64,000 nucleotides of DNA from positions 1,860,001 to 1,924,000 of the forward strand of contig NZ_CP160906.1 in assembly GCF_041080865.1 (NCBI RefSeq). Reading direction: 5' to 3'. Both the position numbers and the translations under genes were made by a program. The notes beneath the pieces are model-generated. The model did no database searches. It was given only the letters and a program-made list of their open reading frames with translations, and was not told the DNA's origin. The DNA is from Psychromonas sp. MME1 (lineage in GTDB: Bacteria; Pseudomonadota; Gammaproteobacteria; Enterobacterales; Psychromonadaceae). How positions within the stretch are numbered: the first letter of the stretch is position 1; every line of letters starts with the position of its first letter. Shown piece by piece: positions 28,823 to 39,089 of the stretch.

Positions 28823-29170
28823 ATGGATATTCAGCGTATAAACCCAAGTGAAAAGTGGTCTGATGTCACTGTATTTAATAAAATCGCCCATTTTGTTGAA
28901 GTCGCGGCAGATGCCAGTGCCGACCTCCCCCACCAAATAGAGCAAGTATTCTCTCAAGCAGAGAATATGCTAGCGAGTGTCAATAGCGATAAATCGAGAA
29001 TTTTATCGGTAACCATTTACCTAACTAACTTTGCACATTTAGCATTATTTAATGCGGCATGGGAAAAGTGGCTACCACAGGGTTGCGCGCCAAGTAGAGC
29101 CTGTTTAAAGGTTGAATTGGCCGATCCCGATTATTTAGTCGAAATAGCCTTTGTCGCTGCAGTAAAATAA
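28823..29170 (+). CDS. RidA/YjgF-family protein
   Basis: The 115-residue protein matches the RidA (YjgF/YER057c/UK114) superfamily: KIAHFVEVAADASADLPHQIEQVFSQAENMLASVNSDKSRILSVTIYLTN, then PSRACLKVELADPDYLVEIAFVAAVK at the end. The Arg in PSRACL corresponds to the substrate-binding Arg of deaminating RidA proteins. Family members hydrolyse reactive enamines/imines; this one differs from canonical RidA at the N-terminus (Rid subgroup). It directly precedes the nif island. Confidence 0.85.
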   Translation: MDIQRINPSEKWSDVTVFNKIAHFVEVAADASADLPHQIEQVFSQAENMLASVNSDKSRILSVTIYLTNFAHLALFNAAWEKWLPQGCAPSRACLKVELADPDYLVEIAFVAAVK

Positions 29171-29284
29171 CAATACTCCCCACAACATCTTATCCAAGTA
29201 TCGTAGTGGGGATGGCTTTGCCACCCTATTCTTACTCATTTACTCCCCTATCCAAATTAACCACACAATTTCGCTGCCTTGAAT

Positions 29285-29300
29285 TGTCTGACTTGTTACA
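29285..29300 (+). promoter_or_regulatory. NifA upstream activator site for nifHDK
   Basis: TGTCTGACTTGTTACA is a perfect TGT-N10-ACA. It lies about 130 bp upstream of the -24/-12 promoter of nifH. Confidence 0.85.
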
Positions 29301-29385
29301 AAACCTATCTTTTTTGTGTTGTTAATATCTCCAAAAAAACTCTTTGCGACTAAAAAACATCAAATGAAAAATAATTAACAGTTAA

Positions 29386-30390
<1,005 letters not shown>

Positions 30391-30407
30391 TCACTAAGGG
30401 GGCTTTT

Positions 30408-31871
30408 ATGACAAGCATTAAAGAGCAAAATGAAAAAATGATCCAGGAGGTCCTCGAGGTTTATCCCGAGAGTGCCAAGAAAGATCGTGCTAAACACTTA
30501 GGGACGAGCGATGCAAGTTGTGCAAGTAACTGTATTACCGCAAACCGCAAATCCCAACCCGGTGTAATGACTGCCCGAGGTTGTGCTTACGCGGGTTCGA
30601 AAGGGGTTGTCTTTGGTCCAATCAAAGACATGATCCATGTTAGCCATGGCCCCGTTGGTTGTGGTCAGTATTCACGAGCAGGACGTCGTAACTACTACAC
30701 GGGTAAAACAGGCGTTAACAGCTTTGGTACGATGAACTTTACCTCTGATTTCCAAGAAAAAGATATCGTCTTTGGTGGTGATAAAAAACTAGCAATATTA
30801 ATGGATGAGTTGGAAATGCTCTTCCCACTATCAAAAGGTATCTCCATCCAATCGGAGTGTCCAGTTGGTTTGATTGGTGATGATATAGAAGCCGTTGCGA
30901 AAGAGACACAAGCTAAAACAGGTAAGGTAGTGGTTCCTGTTCGCTGTGAAGGTTTCCGCGGTGTTTCTCAATCACTGGGTCACCACATCGCTAACGATGC
31001 GGTGCGTGACAAAATGATTGATAACCGTGAAAACGACGATAGCTTTGTCGGCACCCCTTACGATGTGGGTTTAATCGGTGATTACAATATCGGTGGAGAT
31101 GCATGGTCAACCCGTTTATTACTCGAAGAGATTGGCTTACGCGTTGTATCACAATGGTCTGGAGACGGTACGTTGTCAGATGTAGAGTTGAACTGTAAAG
31201 CCAAACTTAATTTAGTGCACTGTTACCGTAGTGTTAACTACATCGCACGTCACATGGAAGAAAAATACAACATTCCATGGTTAGAGTTCAATTTCTTTGG
31301 CCCAACTAAAATAGCAACATCTTTGACTGAAATAGCTTCTAAATTTGATGAAACTATTCAAGAGAAAGCTAAACAAGTGATTGCGAAGTATGAAGCTCAG
31401 TGGCAAGCCGTTGTTGCTAAATACAAACCTCGCTTAGAAGGTAAAAAGGTCATGCTATATGTGGGTGGCTTACGTCCACGTCATGTGATCGGTGCCTATG
31501 AAGATCTGGGTATGGAAGTGGTGGGTACAGGCTACGAGTTCGGTCACAACGATGATTATGATCGTACGCAACCCGATGTTAAAGATGCCACTTTAATTTA
31601 CGACGATGTGACGGGTTATGAGTTTGAAGAGTTTGTTAAGAAGATCCAACCTGATCTCATTGGCTCTGGTGTGAAAGAGAAATATATATTCCAAAAAATG
31701 GGAATTCCTTTCCGTCAAATGCACAGCTGGGATTATTCAGGCCCTTATCACGGTTACGATGGTTTCGATATCTTCGCCCGCGATATGGATATGACACTGA
31801 ACAACCCATGTTGGAGCAAACTGACCGCCCCTTGGCTTGTCGATAAAGACGAGTTAAAGAAAAGCGCATAA
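30408..31871 (+). CDS. nifD: Nitrogenase MoFe protein alpha subunit NifD
   Basis: The 487-residue protein holds the FeMo-cofactor. P-cluster cysteines are visible in [26 protein letters not shown] and [11 protein letters not shown]. The cofactor ligands are the Cys in [11 protein letters not shown] (about residue 270) and the His in [17 protein letters not shown] (about 440). It starts 17 bp after nifH with a G-rich ribosome site. A 10-bp stem-loop follows before nifK. Confidence 0.99.
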   Translation: MTSIKEQNEKMIQEVLEVYPESAKKDRAKHLGTSDASCASNCITANRKSQPGVMTARGCAYAGSKGVVFGPIKDMIHVSHGPVGCGQYSRAGRRNYYTGKTGVNSFGTMNFTSDFQEKDIVFGGDKKLAILMDELEMLFPLSKGISIQSECPVGLIGDDIEAVAKETQAKTGKVVVPVRCEGFRGVSQSLGHHIANDAVRDKMIDNRENDDSFVGTPYDVGLIGDYNIGGDAWSTRLLLEEIGLRVVSQWSGDGTLSDVELNCKAKLNLVHCYRSVNYIARHMEEKYNIPWLEFNFFGPTKIATSLTEIASKFDETIQEKAKQVIAKYEAQWQAVVAKYKPRLEGKKVMLYVGGLRPRHVIGAYEDLGMEVVGTGYEFGHNDDYDRTQPDVKDATLIYDDVTGYEFEEFVKKIQPDLIGSGVKEKYIFQKMGIPFRQMHSWDYSGPYHGYDGFDIFARDMDMTLNNPCWSKLTAPWLVDKDELKKSA

Positions 31872-31888
31872 CTTCAGCTAACGTTAAT

Positions 31889-31914
31889 GCGGTAGCAATC
31901 TAGGTTGCTACCGC
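31889..31914 (+). other. Stem-loop between nifD and nifK
   Basis: GCGGTAGCAA and its exact complement TTGCTACCGC form a 10-bp stem with a 6-nt loop and no T-run. It is more likely an mRNA-stability or processing element than a terminator, since nifK must be expressed in equal amount to nifD. Confidence 0.6.
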
Positions 31915-31971
31915 GATAAATAAGCAAGATACCTGACTGTTCTTAGAACGGATGCAGGAGGAGAACAAAAT

Positions 31972-33543
31972 ATGAGTCAAACTATCGAAAATATTAAACC
32001 TGGGTATCCGTTATTTCAACAGCCGGAATACCAAGATCTGATGGCGAGAAAAAAAGCCCTGTCAGAAGAAGCCTATAGCGAAGAGAAAGTACAAGAAATC
32101 TTTGACTGGACAACAACCCTTGAATACCAAGAGTTAAACTTCTCTCGTACCGCGTTAACCGTTAACCCAGCGAAAGCATGTCAACCTCTAGGATCGGTAC
32201 TTTGTGCTTTGGGTTTTGATAAAACATTACCTTATGTACATGGCTCTCAAGGTTGTGTTGCCTACTTCCGCAGCTACTTTAACCGCCACTTTAAAGAACC
32301 GATTGCCTGTGTATCGGATTCCATGACCGAAGATGCCGCTGTGTTTGGCGGTAACAAAAATATGGATGCGGGTTTAGCTAATGCCTACGCATTATATAAG
32401 CCAGGAATGGTTGCTATTTCAACCACCTGTATGGCCGAAGTTATTGGTGATGACCTTAACGCATTCATTGCCAATGCAAAAAAAGATGGCCATATTCCAA
32501 CGGATATCCCAACACCCTTTGCCCATACACCAAGCTTTGTGGGTAGCCATATAACTGGCTGGGACGGTATGTTTGAAGGCTTCTGTAATAACTTTACCAA
32601 AGACAGCATGGATGACAAAGTTGTTGGCAGCAATAAAAAAATCAATTTAGTGACCGGTTTTGAAACCTATTTAGGTAACTACCGTATCTTACATACGATG
32701 ATGAAAGAGATGGGTATTCCTTACAGCCTATTATCAGATCCAACGGAAGTACTTAGTACCCCTGCCGATGGTGAATACCGTATGTATGCGGGTGGTACAA
32801 CAGCAGAGGAGATGAGCGATGCGCCGAATGCCATTGATACCCTATTACTGCAACCTTGGGGTTTAACTAAAACTAAAAAGATTGTTAAAGGGCTTTGGAA
32901 ACAACCCGCCAGTGATATAAATGTGCCAATGGGTCTAGATTGGACTGATGAATTCCTGATGAAACTGAGTGAATTAACCGGTACACCGATTGCCGATTCC
33001 TTAACCAAAGAGCGTGGACGTCTGGTCGATATGATGACCGATAGCCATACTTGGTTACACGGCAAAAAATTTGGTATCTACGGCGATCCTGATTATCTAC
33101 TTGGTATGGTTAAGTTCCTACTAGAGCTAGGTTGTGAACCAACGACTATTTTATGTCATAACGGTAGTAAAAAATGGGCTAAAAAAATGCAAGCTGTATT
33201 AGATGCAAGTCCCTATGGTGCTGATAGCAAGGTCTTTATCAATAAAGATTTATGGCACTTCCGTTCATTAATGTTCACCAACAAACCGGATTTCATGATT
33301 GGTAACTCTTACGCCAAATTCATTGAACGCGATACGTTGGCTAAAGGCCCTGAATTTAAAGTGCCACTGATCCGTCTTGGCTTCCCAATCTTTGATCGCC
33401 ACCATCTACATAACCAAACCACTTGGGGCTATGAAGGTGCGATGCAAATTTTAACCACATTGGTCAATGAAATCTTAGCTAAATTAGATGAGAAAACCAG
33501 TGTCTACGGTGAAACTGATTTCGGTTTTGACTTAGTTCGCTAA
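31972..33543 (+). CDS. nifK: Nitrogenase MoFe protein beta subunit NifK
   Basis: The 523-residue beta subunit pairs with NifD to hold the P-cluster. Cysteines are seen in ACQPLGSVLCALGF, HGSQGCVAYFRSYFNRHF and STTCMAEVIGDD, with the beta-Ser region in FVGSHITGWD. The length matches the gammaproteobacterial group-I NifK with the N-terminal extension of about 50 residues. GGAGGAGAACAAAAT precedes the ATG. Confidence 0.99.
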   Translation: MSQTIENIKPGYPLFQQPEYQDLMARKKALSEEAYSEEKVQEIFDWTTTLEYQELNFSRTALTVNPAKACQPLGSVLCALGFDKTLPYVHGSQGCVAYFRSYFNRHFKEPIACVSDSMTEDAAVFGGNKNMDAGLANAYALYKPGMVAISTTCMAEVIGDDLNAFIANAKKDGHIPTDIPTPFAHTPSFVGSHITGWDGMFEGFCNNFTKDSMDDKVVGSNKKINLVTGFETYLGNYRILHTMMKEMGIPYSLLSDPTEVLSTPADGEYRMYAGGTTAEEMSDAPNAIDTLLLQPWGLTKTKKIVKGLWKQPASDINVPMGLDWTDEFLMKLSELTGTPIADSLTKERGRLVDMMTDSHTWLHGKKFGIYGDPDYLLGMVKFLLELGCEPTTILCHNGSKKWAKKMQAVLDASPYGADSKVFINKDLWHFRSLMFTNKPDFMIGNSYAKFIERDTLAKGPEFKVPLIRLGFPIFDRHHLHNQTTWGYEGAMQILTTLVNEILAKLDEKTSVYGETDFGFDLVR

Positions 33544-33659
33544 AACGAATAAAGGTTGTGGTTCCCTCCCTCAACCTTTGCTTTTAGCAAAGCAGCTTAC
33601 ATCTTCAGTAAGCTTTTTTGCTAAAAATAAAATATTCCCCATTAATCCAAGGAGTCACT

Positions 33660-33869
33660 ATGCCAAATATTATGTTAAGAAAACAAGATGGGATCCTAAC
33701 TGGCTACATCGCGAAAAAGGATCTCGAAGCACAGGTTACTTCACTCGAATTTGAAGAGGATGATAACTGGGGTGGAAAACTGACATTAAGTACGGGCGAC
33801 AGCTTTTACTTTGCTCCCCTACCAGCAATACCAAACTTACCCATCACCATTAGAATGCGTCGCGGATAA
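33660..33869 (+). CDS. nifT: NifT/FixU small protein
   Basis: The start at 33660 (MPNIMLRKQDGILTGYIAKKDLE, 69 aa) has AAGGAGTCACT upstream. The segment NWGGKLTLSTGDSFYFAPLP is typical of NifT. Its biochemical role is unknown. In K. pneumoniae and Azotobacter it is encoded directly after nifK, as here. A hairpin (AAAGGTTG...CAACCTTT, 33551-33579) lies between nifK and nifT. Confidence 0.93.
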   Translation: MPNIMLRKQDGILTGYIAKKDLEAQVTSLEFEEDDNWGGKLTLSTGDSFYFAPLPAIPNLPITIRMRRG

Positions 33870-33914
33870 CCGTAGCCGTTATCAGCAATAATATTCAGTA
33901 GAGAGGATGCCAAT

Positions 33915-34328
33915 ATGACAACAGATACACCTAAACTCCAAATCGCGGTTGCCTCAACGGATGGACAAACCATTGATGGCCATTTTGGTTCCTGTGAGAA
34001 GTTTTATATTTACTCACTGGATGCACAACAAATCCAGCATATTGATATACGTAATGCAGAAGGTGGGCGTGGTAGTGAAAAAAATGCCTTTCGCGCACAA
34101 ATTATTAAAGATTGTCAGCTTATGTTTTGTGCTTCCATTGGCGGCCCTGCTGCAGCAAAAGTGATCAATGCAGGTATTCATCCATTGAAAAGTAAAAATA
34201 CCCCAGCCATTTTAGTGCAATTAACCGAACTACAACAGCGTGTGATTACGGGTGCTTTACCCCCTTGGTTAGCAAAATTGATGGGGCAACCAGATTTTTT
34301 AAATGAACGCTTTACGGCATTAGAATAA
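33915..34328 (+). CDS. nifY: NifX/NifY-family FeMo-cofactor carrier, in nifY position
   Basis: The 137 residues comprise one dinitrogenase-cofactor-biosynthesis domain: LQIAVASTDGQTIDGHFGSCEKFYIYSLD, SIGGPAAAKVINAGIHPLK, and GALPPWLAKLMG at the C-terminus. Family proteins bind FeMo-co or its precursor NifB-co and pass it to apo-NifDK. Position after nifT suggests NifY. It is shorter than K. pneumoniae NifY (about 220 aa) because the N-terminal domain is absent; by size it is NifX-like. GAGAGGATGCCAAT precedes the ATG. Confidence 0.88.
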   Translation: MTTDTPKLQIAVASTDGQTIDGHFGSCEKFYIYSLDAQQIQHIDIRNAEGGRGSEKNAFRAQIIKDCQLMFCASIGGPAAAKVINAGIHPLKSKNTPAILVQLTELQQRVITGALPPWLAKLMGQPDFLNERFTALE

Positions 34329-34365
34329 CTAACAAGCTAAACATGTTGTGTAAGCTGTCAACCAT

Positions 34366-34381
34366 TGTACTAAAAGCAACA
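34366..34381 (+). promoter_or_regulatory. NifA upstream activator site for nifENX
   Basis: TGTACTAAAAGCAACA is a perfect TGT-N10-ACA, only about 50 bp from the -24 element; this is closer than the spacing at nifH. Confidence 0.75.
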
Positions 34382-34414
34382 CAACACAAAGCTTAATTAT
34401 CAATAGGTTACAAA

Positions 34415-34430
34415 CGGAATGAATGTTGCA
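34415..34430 (+). promoter_or_regulatory. Sigma-54 promoter of nifENX-fdxB
   Basis: CGGAATGAATGTTGCA has GG-N10-GC with a consensus TTGCA at -12. It is 48 bp before the nifE ATG. Confidence 0.8.
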
Positions 34431-34477
34431 AAAGGATACTATGACAAAGATAACGGAAGTTATATCTAGGAGATCCT

Positions 34478-35845
34478 ATGCGACAATCAGAGATTACTGA
34501 ACTACAAAATGAACCAGCCTGTGAACACAATAAAAAAACAAAATCAGGCTGTGCTCCCGCCACGCCAGGGGCAACTGCAGGAGGCTGCTGCTTTGATGGT
34601 GCACAGATAACACTGCTTCCCCTTACCGATGTTGCCCACATAGTCCACGGCCCCGTTGGCTGTGCAGGCAGCTCTTGGGATAAACGCGGCACCCAAAGCT
34701 CTGGCCCTGAACTATTTCGATTAGGTTTTACAACGGACTTAAATGAACAGGATGTGATCATGGGGCGTGGCGAAAAACGCCTCTACCATTCCATTATACA
34801 AGTTGCCGAAAAACATCAACCCGCTGCCGTGTTCGTCTATAACACCTGCGTACCCGCCATGGAAGGCGATGATATTGCAGCGGTATGTAAAATGGCACAA
34901 CTTAAAATTAACCTCCCCGTTATTGCCATTGATGCCGCTGGTTTCTATGGCAATAAAAACTTAGGTAATCGCATTGCAGGCGAGCTGATGGTGGATAAGG
35001 TCATTGGCACTGCCCACCCTGCACCAAAACCTGAGTTTAGCGATGGTATCGTGCACGATATCGCCCTCGTTGGTGAATATAATATTGCTGGTGAACTATG
35101 GCACATTCTCCCCTTACTAGATCAACTCGGCTTACGAGTTTTGGCGAATTTATCGGGAGACTGTCGCTTTAAAGAGTTACAAACCATGCATCATGCCGAA
35201 GCGCTGATGTTAGTTTGCTCCAGAGCACAGATTAACGTCGCACGAAAATTACAAGCAAAATACCAAATTCCTTGGTTTGAAGGCAGTTTCTACGGTATCC
35301 GCGACATGTGTGATGCATTACGCCAATTTGCCAAACTCATTAATGATCCATCGCTTACGCAGCGCACGGAACAATTAATAGAGCAAGAGCTTAACCAGCT
35401 TCAGCAAGCCCTCGCCCCCTATCGCGAAAAACTAACGGGCAAAAAAGCACTGCTTTACACTGGCGGCGTAAAATCATGGTCCATTGTTTCTGCCTTACAG
35501 GATCTTGGTATGCAGGTGGTTGCCAGCGGTACACGTAAAAGCACCGAAGAAGATAAGGCACGGATACGTGAATTAATGGGGCCAGATGCTATTTTACTGG
35601 ATGAAACGAGTCCTCGAAACTTACTAGATGTCGCCTATCAATATAAAGCAGATGTGATGATTGCAGGTGGTCGCAATATGTACACAGCCTACAAAGCAAG
35701 AATGCCCTTTGTTGAAGTCAATCAAGAACGTGAGCATGCCTTTGCCGGGTTTACGGGCATGATAACACTGGCACAGCAACTCTGTTTAACCCTTGAAAGT
35801 CCTATTTGGGAACAGGCTCGAAGCCATGCCCCATGGATTCAATGA
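34478..35845 (+). CDS. nifE: FeMo-cofactor scaffold subunit NifE
   Basis: The 455-residue NifD paralogue forms the NifEN complex, on which NifB-co is converted to FeMo-co. Features: [44 protein letters not shown], and [15 protein letters not shown] with the conserved Cys. Also [30 protein letters not shown] near the C-terminus. The ribosome site TAGGAGAT precedes the ATG. First gene behind its own NifA/sigma-54 promoter. Confidence 0.98.
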   Translation: MRQSEITELQNEPACEHNKKTKSGCAPATPGATAGGCCFDGAQITLLPLTDVAHIVHGPVGCAGSSWDKRGTQSSGPELFRLGFTTDLNEQDVIMGRGEKRLYHSIIQVAEKHQPAAVFVYNTCVPAMEGDDIAAVCKMAQLKINLPVIAIDAAGFYGNKNLGNRIAGELMVDKVIGTAHPAPKPEFSDGIVHDIALVGEYNIAGELWHILPLLDQLGLRVLANLSGDCRFKELQTMHHAEALMLVCSRAQINVARKLQAKYQIPWFEGSFYGIRDMCDALRQFAKLINDPSLTQRTEQLIEQELNQLQQALAPYREKLTGKKALLYTGGVKSWSIVSALQDLGMQVVASGTRKSTEEDKARIRELMGPDAILLDETSPRNLLDVAYQYKADVMIAGGRNMYTAYKARMPFVEVNQEREHAFAGFTGMITLAQQLCLTLESPIWEQARSHAPWIQ

Positions 35846-35877
35846 AATGGACTGTAGCAAAATTAGAGGAATAGAAT

Positions 35878-37245
35878 ATGGCACAAATAATCCCCAATAA
35901 AAAAGCACTCGCAGAACAACCTTTAAAGGTAGGACAACCACTCGGCGCAGCACTGGCATTTTTAGGCACAGATCAAGCGATGCCCCTGATGCATGCTGCA
36001 CAGGGATGTAGTGCCTTCGCAAAAGTGTTTCTAATACAACATTTTCATGAGCCCATCCCGATGCAATCAACAGCAATGGATCCCATCTCAACGGTCATGG
36101 GATCTGATGAAAACCTAGTGCAAGCCTTTACCAATATCTGTAAAACACACCGGCCGAAACTGATTGGACTATTAACCTCAGGATTAACCGAAGCACAAGG
36201 CTGCGATATTGAACACGCGGTAAAAGTGTTTCAAGAGAGCCACCCCAACTATAAACATACCGCAATCATTCCGGTCAACACGCCCGATTTTTATGGATCA
36301 TTAGAAACGGGTTATGCCAGTGCAGTTGAAGCGATGATCAAGCATCTTGTCCCAACTAAAGCGCCAAGCAGTGCTCGCCGTAAACGCATTAATATTTTAG
36401 CTAGCCACATGTTAACGCCAGCTGATGTGGATCTATTAAAGCAGTACGTTGAAGCGTTTGGCTTAACCCCGGTTGTCATTCCCGACCTCAGTTTATCTCT
36501 GGATGGTTTTTTAGCAACGCAGGACTTCAGCAGTCTTTCCCAAGGTGGTTGCACGGTAACGCAAATCAAGACCCTAGGACAAGGCTTAGCAACCATTGTT
36601 GTTGGGCGATCCCTAGAGCGAGCAGCAAATATGTTGTTAGAGCGTAGCCAAATACCTACGGAAATATTTCCCCATATTCATACGCTGGAACAAACCGATA
36701 GATTAATCATGCTATTAAGTAAAATTAGCGGTCGTAAAGTGCCCGATAGTATTACCCGTAGCCGCGGGCAACTCTGCGATGCTTTGATTGATAGCCATAC
36801 ACAATTAGGTGGAAAAACAGCGGCCTTAGCGATGGAAGCGGATCATTTAACCGCCTTTAGCGCGCTCTTTGCCAGCGTCAATATTACACCAAGCGTAGTG
36901 ATAGCTCCCTGTAATCAACCACAACTCGCATCGCTTGCGGTGGATGAAGTGAAAATTGGAGATCTCTATGATCTACAACAACAGGCACAACAACATGATG
37001 TTGATCTACTGGTTTCCAACTCCCATGCCAATAGCATCGCCAAACAACTCAATATTCCACTACTGCGCGTTGGCATCCCCATCCACGACCATTTTGGCAG
37101 CTTTGCTAAAAGTTTTATTGGCTATGCAGGTATTCGAGCCACCCTCTTTGAATTAAGTAATCTATTACGTCACGAGGTACATAGTATTCCGGTATATCAT
37201 TCGCGATTTAAACAAGATCTATCACAAATACAAGTGCAGGTATGA
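35878..37245 (+). CDS. nifN: FeMo-cofactor scaffold subunit NifN
   Basis: The 455-residue NifK paralogue is the partner of NifE. Signatures: QPLGAALAFLGTDQAMPLMHAAQGCSAFAKVFLIQHFHEPIPMQSTAMDP at the N-terminus, TSGLTEAQGCDIE, VNTPDFYGSLETGY, and SNSHANSIAKQLNIPLLRVGIPIHDHFG near the C-terminus. It begins 32 bp after nifE and ends 1 bp before nifX, so the three are co-translated. Confidence 0.98.
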   Translation: MAQIIPNKKALAEQPLKVGQPLGAALAFLGTDQAMPLMHAAQGCSAFAKVFLIQHFHEPIPMQSTAMDPISTVMGSDENLVQAFTNICKTHRPKLIGLLTSGLTEAQGCDIEHAVKVFQESHPNYKHTAIIPVNTPDFYGSLETGYASAVEAMIKHLVPTKAPSSARRKRINILASHMLTPADVDLLKQYVEAFGLTPVVIPDLSLSLDGFLATQDFSSLSQGGCTVTQIKTLGQGLATIVVGRSLERAANMLLERSQIPTEIFPHIHTLEQTDRLIMLLSKISGRKVPDSITRSRGQLCDALIDSHTQLGGKTAALAMEADHLTAFSALFASVNITPSVVIAPCNQPQLASLAVDEVKIGDLYDLQQQAQQHDVDLLVSNSHANSIAKQLNIPLLRVGIPIHDHFGSFAKSFIGYAGIRATLFELSNLLRHEVHSIPVYHSRFKQDLSQIQVQV

Positions 37246-37246
37246 T

Positions 37247-37678
37247 ATGAAAGAGATGAGCCAAGATACCTTAAAAATAGCCTTTGCCAGTAGCAATCAA
37301 AGCCACTTAGACGAACACTTTGGTAGCTGTCAAAGTCTTTCTATTTATAGCGTTACTACAACTAGCTACGAACATGTTAATACACATTACTTAACCCAAT
37401 ACGAAGGCCATAACCTGCAAAAAATTGAAGATAGAGTGATAGCGTTAGAGGGTTGCTTTGCAGTCTATTGCCTCGCCTGTGGTAATCCAGTAAGGCAGAG
37501 ATTATTAACAGAAGGGATTCGAGTGGTAGTGCGTCCACAAGTCGATTTAATTAGTGCGGTTATTGTCAGCATTCAAGCTAACTGGCCTGGAAAAATAGCA
37601 GAGCGGCAAGCTCGACAAATACAGAGAAAAAAACAGCCTGATTATTTTGAGAAACTCGCCGATAGTGAATGGCAATAG
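37247..37678 (+). CDS. nifX: NifX, FeMo-cofactor biosynthesis protein
   Basis: The 143-residue NifX/NifY-family domain (LKIAFASSNQSHLDEHFGSCQSLSIYSV, ALEGCFAVYCLACGNPVRQRLLTEGIRVVV) is located directly after nifN, the usual nifX place. NifX holds NifB-co or VK-cluster during assembly. Cys-rich segment CFAVYCLAC is more pronounced than in the nifY-position paralogue. Two conserved starts are possible (37247 and the Met four codons on). Confidence 0.93.
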   Translation: MKEMSQDTLKIAFASSNQSHLDEHFGSCQSLSIYSVTTTSYEHVNTHYLTQYEGHNLQKIEDRVIALEGCFAVYCLACGNPVRQRLLTEGIRVVVRPQVDLISAVIVSIQANWPGKIAERQARQIQRKKQPDYFEKLADSEWQ

Positions 37679-37717
37679 TATATACAGAGATTAATAATTC
37701 AAAAAAAGGAGAAAAAA

Positions 37718-38005
37718 ATGGCATATATAACAGGGGTAACTCAATCGGGCGAAAGTTGGACACCTGAGTTTATTGTTAGTCTAGATCAAGCAAAATGTAT
37801 CGGCTGCGGACGTTGCTATAACGTTTGCACTCGCGATGTCTTTGCACCCGAAGAGATTGAAATTGATGATGCTGATGAGGGAGATTACGATGATGATGTA
37901 CGCATGGTGATGTCTGCAGCCAATAAAGCAAACTGTATTGGTTGTGGTGCATGTCTGAAAGCCTGTGCGCGAGGTTGTTTTGACCATGCCCCACAAACTA
38001 TTTAA
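37718..38005 (+). CDS. fdxB: Nif-specific ferredoxin III (FdxB), 2x[4Fe-4S]
   Basis: The 95-residue protein has two cluster motifs: CIGCGRCYNVC and CIGCGACLKACARGC, separated by an acidic insert (EIEIDDADEGDYDDDV). MAYITGVTQSGESWTPEFIVSLDQ is the characteristic FdxB N-terminus. It supplies electrons for nitrogenase or cofactor assembly. A strong ribosome site (AAAGGAGAAAAAA) precedes the ATG. It ends the nifENX unit, followed by a hairpin. Confidence 0.95.
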   Translation: MAYITGVTQSGESWTPEFIVSLDQAKCIGCGRCYNVCTRDVFAPEEIEIDDADEGDYDDDVRMVMSAANKANCIGCGACLKACARGCFDHAPQTI

Positions 38006-38033
38006 CAAACATCATTCATAGACAGTCTTTATT

Positions 38034-38079
38034 AAGTGATGGTCGGTTAGTGTTGCGTTTCATGACCGTCACTTTCTTA
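38034..38079 (+). terminator. Hairpin downstream of fdxB
   Basis: AAGTGATGGTC pairs with GACCGTCACTT (one G-T pair) and is followed by TCTTAT. Probable end of the nifENX-fdxB transcript. Confidence 0.6.
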
Positions 38080-38300
38080 TACACTGTAATGGCAGGTAAC
38101 AATTAATAAAAAAGCAACAAATCCCAACCTAAAAGCGCTACAAATTAATAAAAAATTCCATGACAACGCTATCTAACGGCACCACTAATCGACACTCTCA
38201 CGCTATGCATTGACAAATAAACGTCGAAATATTTTACATAAAAAATCAAAAGGCTATTTACAATAAAATTTACTGCTTATAAATCAACATATTAATTTTT

Positions 38301-38316
38301 TGGTTCGGTTATTGCA
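38301..38316 (+). promoter_or_regulatory. Sigma-54 promoter before the PEP-CTERM gene
   Basis: TGGTTCGGTTATTGCA shows GG-N10-GC with a consensus TTGCA at -12, 68 bp before the chosen ATG. The nearest NifA-like site is TGT-N11-ACA at 38085-38101, one base longer than standard, so activation by NifA is likely but not shown. Confidence 0.7.
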
Positions 38317-38383
38317 ACAAATCATTTACATGACTTTTAATTTTATTGCAAGCTTTTTATAGCTTATTACGGAGGAAAAAGTG

Positions 38384-39010
38384 ATGAAAAAATGTAAACT
38401 CAACTTTTTGGCTCTATTAATTATATTAGTCAGCGCCATCAATATAAACGTTGCGACGGCTATTACTATTGATCCTGCGGCAAACAACGGAGGCTGCTGT
38501 TTCGGCGGTATGAGAGGATATTGGTTTGAAACCCCAATAGACTTAACCCTTAACAATGCTTGGCTGAACACAGCCAATGGCTTGTCAACTTCTTATAATT
38601 TAGAGGTTTTAGCATTGAATGTTACGCCACCTCTATTTACTAATTCAACGTCAAATTACTCAACCCTCGCTTCATTTAATAACTTAAATGGTGTAGCTGC
38701 ACTTAATATTAGCTTCTCAGCAAATGATATTGTTGGATTATTAGCTTGGGATAATAATCTAGCTTTAACCCCCTATTCGGATCAGTCTTTACAAAATATT
38801 GGGGGTAATGCAATCACATTTAATCGTTTATTACGTCAAAATCTAACCCCAGGAGATCCGATATCAGATGAATTAAACTATCCTATTGGTGCGATTGGAT
38901 TTACATATAATACCAACTCATTGTCAGTTTCAGAGCCTGAAATAATGTTATTACTAGGCTTAGCGATAGCTGCCGTTGGTTTTGCGAAAAGAAAAAGAGG
39001 TAACCATTAA
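38384..39010 (+). CDS. PEP-CTERM sorting-signal secreted protein
   Basis: The start is taken at ATG 38384 (GGAGG 8 nt upstream; a GTG one codon before is less likely), giving 208 residues. It has a signal peptide (KKCKLNFLALLIILVSAININVATA) and a C-terminal sorting signal SEPEIMLLLGLAIAAVG, followed by FAKRKRGNH: SEP motif, TM helix and Arg/Lys tail, as in PEP-CTERM substrates of exosortase EpsH/XrtA. The middle is Asn/Leu-rich beta-type sequence with a Cys pair near the N-terminus (NNGGCCFGG). No exosortase gene is in the window. A sigma-54 promoter precedes it and a perfect terminator follows, inside the nif block. Function unknown; probably a surface or matrix protein. Confidence 0.8.
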   Translation: MKKCKLNFLALLIILVSAININVATAITIDPAANNGGCCFGGMRGYWFETPIDLTLNNAWLNTANGLSTSYNLEVLALNVTPPLFTNSTSNYSTLASFNNLNGVAALNISFSANDIVGLLAWDNNLALTPYSDQSLQNIGGNAITFNRLLRQNLTPGDPISDELNYPIGAIGFTYNTNSLSVSEPEIMLLLGLAIAAVGFAKRKRGNH

Positions 39011-39043
39011 TTTACTTAATAAATTGCCCAGATAGACAAACAC

Positions 39044-39084
39044 AAGGATAGATATCGCTTAGTCGATATCTATCCTTTCTTTTT
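39044..39084. terminator. Terminator between the PEP-CTERM gene and nifA
   Basis: A 14-bp perfect stem (AAGGATAGATATCG) with a 6-nt loop is followed by TCTTTTT on the plus strand. As the two genes converge, it can end both transcripts. Confidence 0.9.
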
Positions 39085-39089
39085 ACAGC

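Noticed and set aside
34441-34500. Possible 19-codon leader peptide overlapping the nifE start
   Set aside because: Its ATG lies at the predicted start point of the sigma-54 promoter, so it would be leaderless; no attenuator structure follows.
38085-38101. NifA site upstream of the PEP-CTERM gene
   Set aside because: Spacer is 11, not 10; kept only as a possible weak site, not as a feature.
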